64,000 nucleotides of DNA from Alopecurus myosuroides (Eukaryota; Streptophyta; Magnoliopsida; Poales; Poaceae): NCBI GenBank assembly GCA_028641055.1, contig CM054061.1:62099904-62163903 (forward strand), in the 5' to 3' direction. Below, one piece after another: positions 20,913 to 31,511 of this stretch. The notes under the pieces were generated by a model. The model made no database searches and was not told where the DNA came from. It was given only the letters and a program-made list of their open reading frames with translations. The stretch's first letter is position 1, and each line of letters starts with the position of its first letter. Position numbers and translations under genes: made by a program.

Positions 20913-22673
20913 CTATTTGTCGGTCATCCCAGTCCCTACCACGACAAATTTTGTCGGATCTTTGGGATCTAGGATTACCTGTCTTGTATTCTCGGACGCC
21001 TTGAAGCTATCTGTTGGCTTCCGAGTTTCTTTTCCTGCCGGCATTTCTTTCGGCGATACCTCCTTGGCTAACTCCTTCAGTTCTTCCTGAGCTATAACTC
21101 TTTGAGCGCAAAGGGCGTTTTGCTTCTCCAACTCGTTTGCCAGCTTGAAATCACCGGCAATGGTGATTACTCCTCCTTTGGGTCCTGGCATCTTTAGCTT
21201 GTTGTAGATATAGCAAGATCTTGCCATAAATTTGGCGAAAGCCGGACGTCCGAGTATTGCGTGATACACGCTTTCGAACGGCACTACTTCGAAGGATACT
21301 TTTTCCTGCCGGAAGTGATCTTTATCTCCGAAGGTGACATCTAGGGAAATTTCTCCTAGGGATCGTGCTTGCCTGCCAGGAACAATACCGTGGAAGCGTA
21401 TATTGCTGTAGTTGAGCTGGGACTCGGAGATCTTCAAGTGCTTCAATGTATCCAGGTACATTATGTTGATGCTGGATCCTCCGTCCATCAGCACTCTTCT
21501 TAGCCTAGTGTTTTGAACAATAGGGCTTACAACAAGAGCTTGTGTGCCGGGTTCAGGGATATTTCCGGGATGATCTGACTGATCCCAGATTATCGGTGTG
21601 TTGGAATACTTCAAGAATTTTGGGGTTGCAGGAACAACCGCGTTTATTTCTCGAAGTGTCCTTTTGGCCACCTTTGCTGACGGGGTTGCTAGGAAAGTTA
21701 ACATTGCTTCTCCGTCAACTCTCGGAAATTTAGGTTCACCTTTTCGCTGCTGTTCCTGGATTTTATCATCAGTGTCCGATTCACTGTCTTCTTTTTCAGC
21801 TTCTGGCTTTTGTTTGGCAGGTTTCCTCTTGGAACCCTTCCCTTTATTTCCGGATCCTGCATTGCCTTTCATATGCTTGTTTAGCCGGCATTGCGCGTTT
21901 GTGTGGGTTGGTTTCCCAAACTGAGAGTGGTGGACGCAGGGTTCCGACTTAATTCTCTCCCATTCTTCGGGAGTGTAATTGATTGGATCTGGACTGCGGC
22001 CTTTCCACTTGTTCACCTTTTCTCCTCCAAAGGCTATGTTAACCTCCTTGGGCTTTGTTGTTGACTCCGGAGTTCCTTTTTTGTCAGAACGAGGGGTTTT
22101 CTTGGCCAGTATCAGTGACTCAATATTGCCTCCTCTTGCTCTGATATCGTCTTCGGCTGCAGCATGCTCATTAGCGGTTGTAAGCATAGATCCGAGATCT
22201 TTGTGCTTTTTAGAACCAACCATGAACGGTACAAGTCCGGGTTTTAGGCCATTGACGAAAGCATGCATTGCTTGTACGTCAGTTACTCCAGAGCAACTAT
22301 TCTTCATTGCAGTCCATCTGGAGATGAAATCCACGTATGGTTCGTCTTCAAATTGGGTGCAACGGTTCAGCTGGTTGATGCTATTTGGGCGTTTGTATGT
22401 TCCCCGAAAATGCTGAGTAAATACTCTCGCCATATCATCCCAACTGTCGACAGTTCTTGATGGTAAACCATTAATCCAATCTCTGGCTCCGTCTAGCAAC
22501 ATTAGGGGAAGAAACTTGACAGCTTCCAGGTCTGTCCCGTTGTTGATTTGGACGGCTGTGTAATAATCTGAAAGCCAGGTATCCGGGTACAGCCGGTATA
22601 TTTTTGGTAGGTTGGACCAACTTTGGCGAAGCCAGAATGCAGGGTTATCCTTCGGATCCTGTGAGTAAAACAC
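20913..22673 (-). pseudogene. Tat gag (capsid part) and aspartic protease
   Basis: A 586-codon frame. The capsid-like domain covers about residues 30-165 (DTWLSDYYTAV, GARDWINGLP, FTQHFRGTYKRP), then a Cys/His cluster at 246-262 (CVHHSQF...C), a Lys/Glu-rich linker, and a retropepsin region with LMDGGSS (catalytic D397; DGG rather than DTG) and HAILGRPAF. It ends at TAG 20913. The N-terminal end overlaps out of frame with the upstream gag frame: the conserved capsid start is read in the frame that begins upstream, so a frameshift lies between about 22575 and 22673. Confidence 0.85.
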
Positions 22674-24349
22674 TTAGGACCAAAGTATAGATCATCCTTT
22701 TCTGCTCTATCAATATGTGCAGAATATCTCCCGGCTGAATGGACAGAAGGGGATCTGCTCCTTTCTTTTCCATTGTTGCGCGGACGCGTTTTTCCGGGGT
22801 TATCTCTATCTCTTCCGTTGTCACGCCCCCTGGGATTAGGTGGAGTCCTGCTCCTGTACCTTTCCTTATCCTTAGGTGGTGTCCGAGATCTTTCACGTCT
22901 GTGAGGTGTATCGTATCTTCCGGCTTTTTCAGCTGGGTTTCTCGGAGGTGGCATTATTTTGCCGTCATTCCGGTGTTTGTCTTCCCGATCGTGTGGTTTA
23001 TATCCATCTTTCGGGAGATGAGGTCCGGTTCTAGACGCTGCGTCCCGGTTGTCGGGGTTTTTCTTGTCTTTTCTCGGATCCTCTTTTTTATCCGAATCTC
23101 CGGGTTCTTCCGGTCCAGGTGCTCCAGCAGCGCAAGTAACCGTTTTGCAGAGGGCGGAATTATCATGCAGCCTCCCTGATCGTTCTTGGCCTCGCTGTTG
23201 CTGCTGTAATGCTTTTCCTAGGAAAGCATATACCCCTTGGAGTTTTTCCCCGTTGGAGTACAGATCATTGTTTAGGATGGCGAACGCTGCTTCCGCGTTT
23301 TCTGCTGCGGTTTTGTATATTGGCTCGCCCTTGGCATCTTTGCCGTTTAACTGCTTTTGCCAAGATGGGTTATAAAACCTTTCTTTTGGCGGCAGTTCTT
23401 CCGGTTTTGCAATTCCGGGTAACCTAGTAGGTTTTAAGGCAGATCTATGCTTTCTCTCGTACTCCTCTATTTCTTCCTTCATGACTTTGATGTCATTATG
23501 GGTTTGTTGGAGATGTTGCCGAGATCTAAGCAGATGTTGCTGTTGCCGTTGGAAAGCTTGTCTCCTGGCTTCCAGCATCTCAGGGGGTTCATTGGGTCCC
23601 ACTGGAGTTTGTAATAGTTCTTGCTCTTCCAGTTCTGTCATTGGCGGAGCAGTGATTTCCTTAGATTTCTTTTCCGCGGGCTTTGTGCCACTAATATCTC
23701 CAACTTCCAGGTTTTCATCAGCGAGATCAGTTGGCTTTTTCTTCCGGAGTTTGTACTGGAGTTTTTTAGAAGCACAGTGCTTTTTCTTGGAAGAAGGAGG
23801 TTTTTTGACAGGTTCATCTTCTGTCATCTCCTTGACATTAGGGAATATCGGAGAAGTTTCTCCGTCTTCTCTCTCTTCCACTGGCGGAGGGGTTTTAGGG
23901 CTTTCCTGGCTGTCGGCACCTGTTGCATCAGCTGGTTTTGCCATTAGCACTTCATGGAATCCCTCTTGAAAGGATTTAACTTTTCTTACGAAGGCATCAT
24001 CGTCTTCGTCTTCGGAGTCGAAGTTATCCGATCCGGTTTCCGACTCCAATCTCGCCTCTATGGCGGCAAGCACGGACTCTGTTTCCGAGTTCATCGTCTG
24101 GTTGACGGATGTCGGATCTTCCGTCTCTGTGACGGGTATTGGTTCTTCCGTCTCTATGACGGGTAGGTTTTTATCTGCCTCTTGCACGGGATTTCCGTCA
24201 TCCGTGTTTTCAGCGATCTCGGATTGCACCATGCCGATAAAGTGCGTATCACTGTTTTGTCGGCGATCTGAGCAAAATCCGGCATCATAGTCGTCTTCGA
24301 CTGGGTATAGGGCGGGTGGGATAAATTTGCTTCCACCGCAAAACCCCAT
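22575..24349 (-). pseudogene. Tat gag N-terminal region
   Basis: An open frame runs from the 5' LTR across the primer-binding site to 22502. The first ATG downstream of the LTR is at 24349, my preferred start. The protein is long and low-complexity: an acidic region (NFDSEDEDDDAF), basic KKKP patches, a Gln-rich coiled-coil segment (RQQQHLLRSRQHLQQ), then an Arg/Ser/Pro/Asp-rich part with repeated RSRTPP. The capsid entry motif GPKCFTHRIR lies in this frame near 22680, after which homology passes to the other frame. The role would be RNA binding and particle assembly; this copy is broken by the frameshift. Confidence 0.7.
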
Positions 24350-24552
24350 TGCCTCTGCAGTTAGTCCGATAAAGATGTTAGCAGATCCAATCGGTAACAC
24401 GCAGGCACTTACCAGGTGGTTTTGCGCCGGTATGTATGATCCGTTGTCGAGGAAGCGCCCGACGTCGTCGTCGAATTCCAAGCTTCCGCCAGTGATCGAT
24501 CTTCCAATTCCGCCGAGTATCCCAGATCGGAATTTCACGCCTGACGTCGTTT

Positions 24553-24571
24553 GCCCCACGGTGGGTGCCAA
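24553..24571 (-). other. Primer-binding site of the Tat element
   Basis: TTGGCACCCACCGTGGGGC on the minus strand follows the 5' LTR end after one base. This TGGCRCCCACCGTGGGGC type is common in grass Gypsy elements; I did not verify the matching tRNA. Confidence 0.6.
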
Positions 24572-24572
24572 C

Positions 24573-25132
24573 TGTCGAGACATCGTAGTAGTTTTCATAG
24601 ACTGGGGTGCCATGAGACTACGGTAGAGACGTGGGGTAACGGGATAGCGTAGTAACACAGAACACGGGATTTTACCCAGGTTCGGTACGTCGCGACAGTA
24701 CGGCGTACCTACTCCTGCACTTCTCACTAATTGGGACTAAAGCCCGTATAACAGGGTTACAATGTGAGGGAATAGATCTAGCTACTCGACGAGGATGAAC
24801 TTCCCGGCGAGTTGCGTAGAGCTTTAGCTTGTGTCTAACTTAACTTATGTAATCTATCTCCCGTCCGGCTTTATATAATAGCCGGATTAGGGCTTACAGA
24901 ACCAGAAACCTAGAAGACTACGTTTAACTTATAACTTGGAAAGTAAGGAATCCGTCTTCTCCTCCAAGCCAGATCACGTGGGCCGTGATCCGGGTTCTTC
25001 TAGAATCCGGCTTCTGCGCGTCGGACTACTGGGCCGCCCAATGGACCTAAGCCCATTACCATGTAGGCCACCCTGGTAGTCCGGCTCTTTTGTCTACCAT
25101 CTTCTATACCCCTATTCAGTATATATCCGACA
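24573..25132 (-). repeat. 5' LTR of the Tat element
   Basis: 560 bp, indistinguishable by eye from 15297-15856. The promoter signal TATATAA (minus) at 24871-24877 sits in the loop of a CCGGCT/AGCCGG inverted repeat (24865-24885). Confidence 0.95.
24865..24885 (-). promoter_or_regulatory. LTR TATA box inside a 6-bp inverted repeat
   Basis: CCGGCT - TTATATAAT - AGCCGG. The TATA motif forms the loop. The 3' LTR has the same at 15589-15609. Confidence 0.6.
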
Positions 25133-25249
25133 GCTGGACCGCGCTCGTGTCCCATGTTTGGATACCTTGTCCCTCCCACACACCCCACCACACTCCTGCA
25201 TGCATGTTCCTCTCCCACACCGAGCCGCCGTTGCTCCTCTTCCCTAGCC

Positions 25250-25440
25250 ATGGCGGACACGGACGGAGCCTCCACTATGGCGTCCGCAGCTGCCGATGAC
25301 AGTGGATCTTCCCCACCGTTCCCGCGCCGGCCCTAGAGGGCAAAGAAACCTAAGGAAGTCCTCACGGAGGCGCGGAGGAAAGAGAATTCAGCAAAGAGGG
25401 TCGAACGGAGGAAGAGGGGAGTGGTCGTTCTCGTTTCCTT
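25250..25440 (+). pseudogene. First frame of a PIF/Harbinger element (fragment)
   Basis: An ATG at 25250 opens an Ala/Ser/Asp-rich N-terminus interrupted by TAG after 28 codons. In the same frame a basic stretch with EVLTEARRKENSAKRVERRKR follows, resembling the Lys/Arg-rich region of the accessory protein that grass Harbinger elements carry beside the transposase. No complete domain remains. Confidence 0.4.
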
Positions 25441-26133
25441 TTGTATGTCGTCCGGCATTGCCTGTGCCAGGCTAGCATGGCCTGAACCACATCCCACAAA
25501 TGTCCGGACATCGGCCCAGACCGCTGCTCATACGGATAAATCAGGGACAAATCGGGTCCGGATTTGAGCAGCGTTGTTGGAGATTTCCTAAGCCTCGCCT
25601 AACTTTTGTTTCTATTTGGGACGGTCTGCGGACACAAAATGTCCCTCTCTGTCCCTCCGGTCAGTGGGATAAATAGAGGGAAACAAGTTCCCGTCCACGC
25701 ACTCGATGCGTCGGCGTCATCGCTTGAGCCATTAGCGGCCAACCTCCTTGCATGGCCGCACCTACATCATAGTCCTCCTTCGAACGGCTACTTGCCGGCA
25801 CTAGGCGGACCTTTTCGCTGACGCAATTCACGGCCCGGCAGCGCTCGGCCATGCTCCCATTTTGCTGAGATCCCCACCCATCTCCCGCGTCGCCACCGCT
25901 CCCCCGTGCTCGCTAATACAAAGGGGTTTGGCAGGACACGTCTCCCCTCCCGCATCAGGCCAGAACAACTGAAAAGGGGGCCGCCGTTGGCTCGACCTTG
26001 ACATCGGAGCGTGTTGCACGCAACTTGTTCGGAAATTTTCCGAGCCGAGGTCAAGTATAGCAATGAACTCTATTTTGTTGCTATGGTCATTTGTTTGTCC
26101 CCTGCTAATAATCGTTTGTATATTTTCTTTTAG

Positions 26134-27450
26134 ATGGATGGTTTGGACCACTTCTTTTTCACCCATTTTATCAGTACTTCAGATGATTCATCAAACTATG
26201 ATTCCGATATTTCGATAACGGCAGCAACCCTCAATCACACCCTCAATGCGGATTAATTTGAAAATTACCAAGGCTCGATGTCGGGTCATGCTCCGGCTTT
26301 GGACAGGGATAGAGAAGGGGGCACAATGAGCAAATTTGGAAATATTATTTCCATCCCACCAATCCACATATCCTAGAAGTGTTTTCGCCGTCAGATTCGG
26401 ATGAAAAAACACATGGTCTTGTGTATTCTAGATGAAGTGAAGGAATAGGATGACTACTTCGAATGCAAGCCCAATGCCATGGGTAAGCTTGGCTTCTCTT
26501 TTACCACAAATGCACTACAGTTATTTGGATGCTTGCATATGGTGTTTTAGGAGATCTTATTGACGAGTATTTATGAAGTGGCTCCACTTGCATTACTTCA
26601 TTTCTCATGCTCTGCAAAGTCATGGTTCAGGTGTTTGACCATGAGTATTTGAGAGAGAGAAGTCTTGCCGACACTAAACTTTTACTATCGATCAATGATT
26701 CAAGAGGCTCTCGTAGGATGCGTGACAGCATAGACAACATGCATACTTAGTAAAAGAATTGTCCCTTTACTTGGCAGGGGCAATATAACAGACACTTTGG
26801 AAAGTGCACAGCCATACTTGAAGCCATGGCATCTCAAGATATCTGGATTTGGCATTCTTTTTTGGCATGGCAGGTACTCACAATGAGATCAACGTGCTTC
26901 AACGCTCTCTTGTATTCGATAGACTTACCGAGGGAAATTATCCAGTGGTCAGCTATCAGGTGAATGGTCACCCATACACAAAGGGTTACTATCTTGCCTA
27001 TGGCATCTACCCTCCATGGTCAACATTTGTGAAGAAAATCCGCAATTTTGAAGGAGAGAAGAATCAGAGGAGTTCTCGACAAAAAGAGGCTGCTGGAAAG
27101 GATGTGGAGCGAGCATTTGGCGTACTCCAGTCTCGTTGATGTATTGTTCGGCATCCTGCTAGAAGATGGGACAACGGGACGCTTTTAGAGGTGATAACTT
27201 CTTGTGTGATCATGCATGACAAGATGGTTGAGGATCATGTTTCAAAAAAAAAGATGGTTGAGGATGAGCGTGTTGACAACCTCTTTGACCAAGGGTGGAA
27301 TTTCAAAATGAATTGGTTGTGCCAACGCTTGGACCATCAACGTTTCAGGAGTATATGTCGTGCAGCATGAGATCCATGATCAAGACACCCACACCGCTCT
27401 TCAGAAAGATCTAATTGAGGATATATGGACTCTTGTAGGAAATCAATAGC
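26134..27450 (+). pseudogene. PIF/Harbinger transposase, decayed
   Basis: The family (plant transposon protein, DDE nuclease related to HARBI1) cuts and joins transposon ends. Conserved blocks appear in order but in shifting frames with several stops: an acidic N-terminus from 26134 after a TTTTAG acceptor, FRR- and MKKH-like blocks near 26380-26410, then a clean 96-codon stretch (26849-27139) with [34 protein letters not shown] and [13 protein letters not shown]. Afterwards VITSCVIMHDKMVED and VDNLFDQGW can be read up to about 27300. A small internal duplication repeats AAGATGGTTGAGGAT at about 27220-27265. Dead element. Confidence 0.85.
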
Positions 27451-29930
27451 CATTCATCTCTATTTTATTTTATTTCATGAACTACATTTAAATGTTGTTT
27501 ATTTGATTTTGAACTATTTAATGAGTATTGTAATAATTTATTTACATTATTAAACTATTTGGTTCACAAAAGGAGAAAAATAAATAAATACCAAATGACA
27601 TGCCCGTCCGATTTTGGGGTGGGCCATTGATATGTGTCTCCCCCAAACTCAGTGTTTGGGCCAAATTCCATCTAAGAACCACCCCCAAACAAGTCAAATG
27701 TGGACCAAATTGTCTCCGATTTTGTGGGGAAATTGGGTATGCCCTAACATCGCCCCAGCTCCGTAGGCATAATCCACCGATTTCTCAGGCCGAGCCCAGG
27801 ACAAAAACTCAGCTAGCACCCCTGAGGGCCTATGGCCAATATTTGAATTTTTTTCCACACCCACTACCATGGGATTTGGGTTTAACTCATACCTCTAAGA
27901 AAAAAATCGATGAATTTACTTGTGGATACACCCGAGAGCAAGCACTGGCACTCAAACTCGAGATCGGGTGGGCGTGCGTGGTGTCAACACCTGTTAGCCA
28001 TCCACATTGGGCCTTAGTTACCGTCACACTGCCTTTTGACATTTATTTAGATTTTCCATGCGAGATCAACGTAAATAAATGAATAAAAATGTGCCCGAGC
28101 TATGATCGTTGATTCCAACTATGGTTGAGGAAACATAAATAAGCGAAATGCCAACACGTTGATTCTGGATATATTGTCATTGCAGTTCTCACCTATTCTA
28201 AGCACTAACCGGTCGGATATGGACCCCAATACTCATGTCACTATAAAAATTGGCAACATAAAACAACAATTTCTTCAACATGTGCAATGAGATAGACATT
28301 ACTATGTAATATATTTGTTCAGCATGGAGATCAGACAACTACTTACACATGTTGAACAATAGCATCATAATAGGTACATAGTTAATGAGGTTCAGTAAGT
28401 CGAGAGGTGTGGAAGTACAATGTTATATGCACTATAACATGTAGATGGTTTCTTCACCAAGAGAGATTTTCATGTTAGGTGCCAAAAGAGTGCTCGAGGC
28501 GCGTCGATAGGTAGAACATGATGATGGTCACAAGTTTGGCCTGTGTCGCCACTAGAGTCTCATATTTTGTTTCGAGCAAGTGTAGTTTCTTCCGGTATGG
28601 CCTTGAGAATACCTGTATTGGAATCCCGACAACTTCCATGCATGGGAGGAGCCAGCTATGTACATGGGTGTACACATGCATACCCATTATTTTCAGAGAA
28701 GACAGATATTCCTTCTAAAACATAGTTTAAAACTCCTAGGTTATCTTATAATTCATTATTAGTAGATCACTAACCTTCTAACTTTGTGCAACCAAACTAA
28801 AAGTCCATCCTCCACCATTGCTTCCATGCAGTCGGCTTGTGAGGCGTAACTAAGATAACATTCATGTGATAGTATATATTATTAAATCACGAGAAATAAT
28901 TGGCATTTCATTGTTGGATGAGATTATGGGGCAACCTCGCATTGTTGTCTTAGGTTGTGGTGCCCCTAATAATACCACTAATACCTACAAGAGCGTTTCC
29001 GGTCCACAAAGCATTCATCGGAAAACAAAGTAATAGCTAAGCTACTACTTGAAAACTACGCAGGTCGACATTGTTCAAAGAAATGTCCATGCGTTTGACT
29101 TCTTGTGTGTTCTTTGCATTGTTTCATTTACTTTAGTGATATTAAAAGTTCAACTTCAAAAAAACATTACCATCTTCAAAGTAAAATAAAATAATCAATA
29201 AGAACCGATTTGAAGAACAATTTCTATTACTTTTCACAAACAATTGATGTTAACTCAAATTTATGGTCAGATTGTGAAAAGAGTTTTTGTTTATTTTGGT
29301 ACTATCCAAGTTGATATTTAATGGTTCATCTACATAAACGACCATGGGGGTTTATCTACTAGGGTCATCTATCATGTTTTCAAAGTGAAACAATCAAGTT
29401 TTTAATTAGCGACGACCAACCAGATTTTCCTAAAACAATCACTTGGTTGGTTAGAAAACAACTTGAATGTTTCCCAAAAAAGAACGAGCTACTACGTTAT
29501 TCAAATGTACCAACCATTTCATTTATAAACACTTGTGAGGTTTTTCCTATATAGTTACCATGTTCTTTGAAAATAGATACGAGAATTCTCGAAATGTAGC
29601 TACCATATTTCTTAACACTTGTCAGGTTTTTAAAGATAACTCTAGGTTGTTCAGTAGCAATTACCAGTTTCTCCAAAGAAATCTATCGTGATGTTTAGAA
29701 AAACTTAACAATTTTTTTATGACCGATGATTGTTACCATGTTGTTGAGGAACAGGCTCTATGGCATCTTGTCAATAGGTTAATACCAGGAAATCCATACA
29801 AATGATGCAAAATGTATAGAAAACATGTAGCAATTGGCATGAAAATAACAAGAAACATCAGAAATTATAGATATGTTTATGACATATCAATGATCTTAGA
29901 CTGCAATCAAGAATCTCTATTTAATTGAAG
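27451..29930. other. AT-rich DNA without recognisable genes
   Basis: 27451-27744 is the 3' tail of the Harbinger element, ending near GGGTATGCCC TAA. From there to about 29930 I see no domain, no terminal repeats and no tRNA; a 160-codon plus frame at 27600-28082 has no coding character. Some of this may be the older 5' part of family X, but I could not align it. Confidence 0.5.
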
Positions 29931-31511
29931 CCATCGATAATCTCTATGTAAGCATGTTTTTGAACTCCTATCTTTTGCCACTTGCTTATGCTTTGTGAAT
30001 ATGATTGTAAATATTTTCCATCTACCGCCGACAAATATCTCCATATTTCTTGTCTTTCACAAGTGATCATATTTGTAGTAAATTTATTGATCATATTTAC
30101 ATTGGTTTTGCTCCAAAATTTCCTTTTTTGTGCTAAGAATTTGTTTTGGTTTAACTCACTTGTGTCTTACTTGTACCTTTTGGATCATTTTGGTCTACTC
30201 AAAATTTGTTTTGTGCTTTTCTTGATTTAGGAAAAGCAATGTTCCCATTCTTGTGCACTTACATTCAAAGTCATACTTCTATATTTTGCAGTATTCTTGG
30301 GGGAAGCTATCCTACATTGAGTAGAACACCATTCTTTAAATTGGTATTGCATCTTATTGCCTTTATTGAACATGACTAGTGTTTGAATAATATATATAAT
30401 GCACAAATCTTGGAGGATCTATCCTATATGCTTTTGAACATTTGTTGTCTTCAAATGGTATTTTATCCAGATGACGTGTCTCTTTGGAAGACAAATATTT
30501 ATTGTCTTGGTACTTTGTGTGCCATCATGAAAAGTGTAGAGGGTTTGGTTTATTCATTGATCTTATTTTCTTTTGGTATCCTGAATCATGTGTTGATTTC
30601 ATTCTTGATATAATTTGGAAAATTCTTTTGCATGTCATCTTCTGAGGCCTTCTTGGTTTAATTGGTATTTTTTAGAACTTGTATCTTTTTTATCCTTGAA
30701 AGTTTTCTTCGTGCAAAATTACTATATGTATATATTTTGTCATGCTTATTTTTGTTGATCCAGTATATAGGATAAACTCCATCAAATCCAAAATGGTTAA
30801 GATGTGCATGAAATTAAAATTCATATGAATATGCACATATTTTATGTGAGTTCAAACTATGTATTGTAGTTGGGTACCATGTTGTACTTGAATTTGTTTT
30901 AGGTATACTCGAGATTTTGGAACCTTATCTGATTTACTAGGAAGGTGTTATCACCATTTTCTTATTAAAGACAGGCTTGGATGATCATGAAATCTTATCT
31001 CCTCCATCACCCAATGTTATCCCGTTGACAAGTATCTACCTCATGCATACATTTCTAACTTTCAACCTTGTGTAGGTTTTATCATCGCATGAATCCCATT
31101 AATTGTAACTCATGTGGTTATTGAAAATGTCTTTTAAAAAACAACTTTATTACAAATGTGAGTAAGATAGGATGATTACATATGAAGGGGAATATTTATA
31201 ATCATTTTCATGATTCACTAATCCCAAATATGTTAATCTAGCAAATTTTACTCAAAGTATCTCAAGTGCAATACTGATGAATTTTCAAAACCATTTTCCC
31301 TTTTATGATACGTGTTACCTTTCTCGAAGCATCTGACCTATCACTTTTCCTTTGTGGATATTTGTGATACTTTGATGAGTTTTTTCAATGTTCATCTATA
31401 TATATTTAATAAAAAATTGAGCTTTGTGCTATGCTTTTAAGGAAGAAAAATTGTATTAGGGTATTTATGACCTTAGTACGTATTTTGTGTGAATATTTCT
31501 TTGTTGACTTA
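29930..31511 (+). mobile_element. Older family X element, internal 3' part (segment 1)
   Basis: Non-coding. It aligns by eye with the 3' internal region of the younger copy (about 37150-38970), for example GAATCTCTATGTAAGCATG, GTGCCATCATGAAAAGTGTA and GATATAATTTGGAAAA. It ends at ACTTA, where the younger copy inserted, and continues at 42142. Confidence 0.75.

Larger units (their letters stand above)
15297..25132 (-). mobile_element. Complete Tat-type Gypsy LTR retrotransposon with an antisense gene
   Basis: 9836 bp, minus orientation. The 5-bp target duplication GCTGG is at 15292-15296 and 25133-25137. Two 560-bp LTRs show no difference by eye. In element order: 5' LTR (25132-24573), primer-binding site, gag, protease, RT, then a convergent six-exon gene on the opposite strand, a polypurine tract and the 3' LTR (15856-15297). 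RNase H and integrase are absent. The Tat lineage is suggested by the RT sequence, the DGG protease site and the extra antisense gene between pol and the 3' LTR, a feature known for Tat/Ogre-type elements. Pol damage combined with matching LTRs suggests recent movement using another element's enzymes. Confidence 0.93.

Noticed and set aside
22502..22574. C-terminal end of the long gag N-terminal frame
   Set aside because: Past the frameshift it translates the capsid domain in the wrong frame; the real capsid sequence is in the neighbouring frame.
27600..28082. 160-codon plus-strand frame
   Set aside because: It starts in the Harbinger tail, crosses unrelated AT-rich sequence and has no domain or codon bias.
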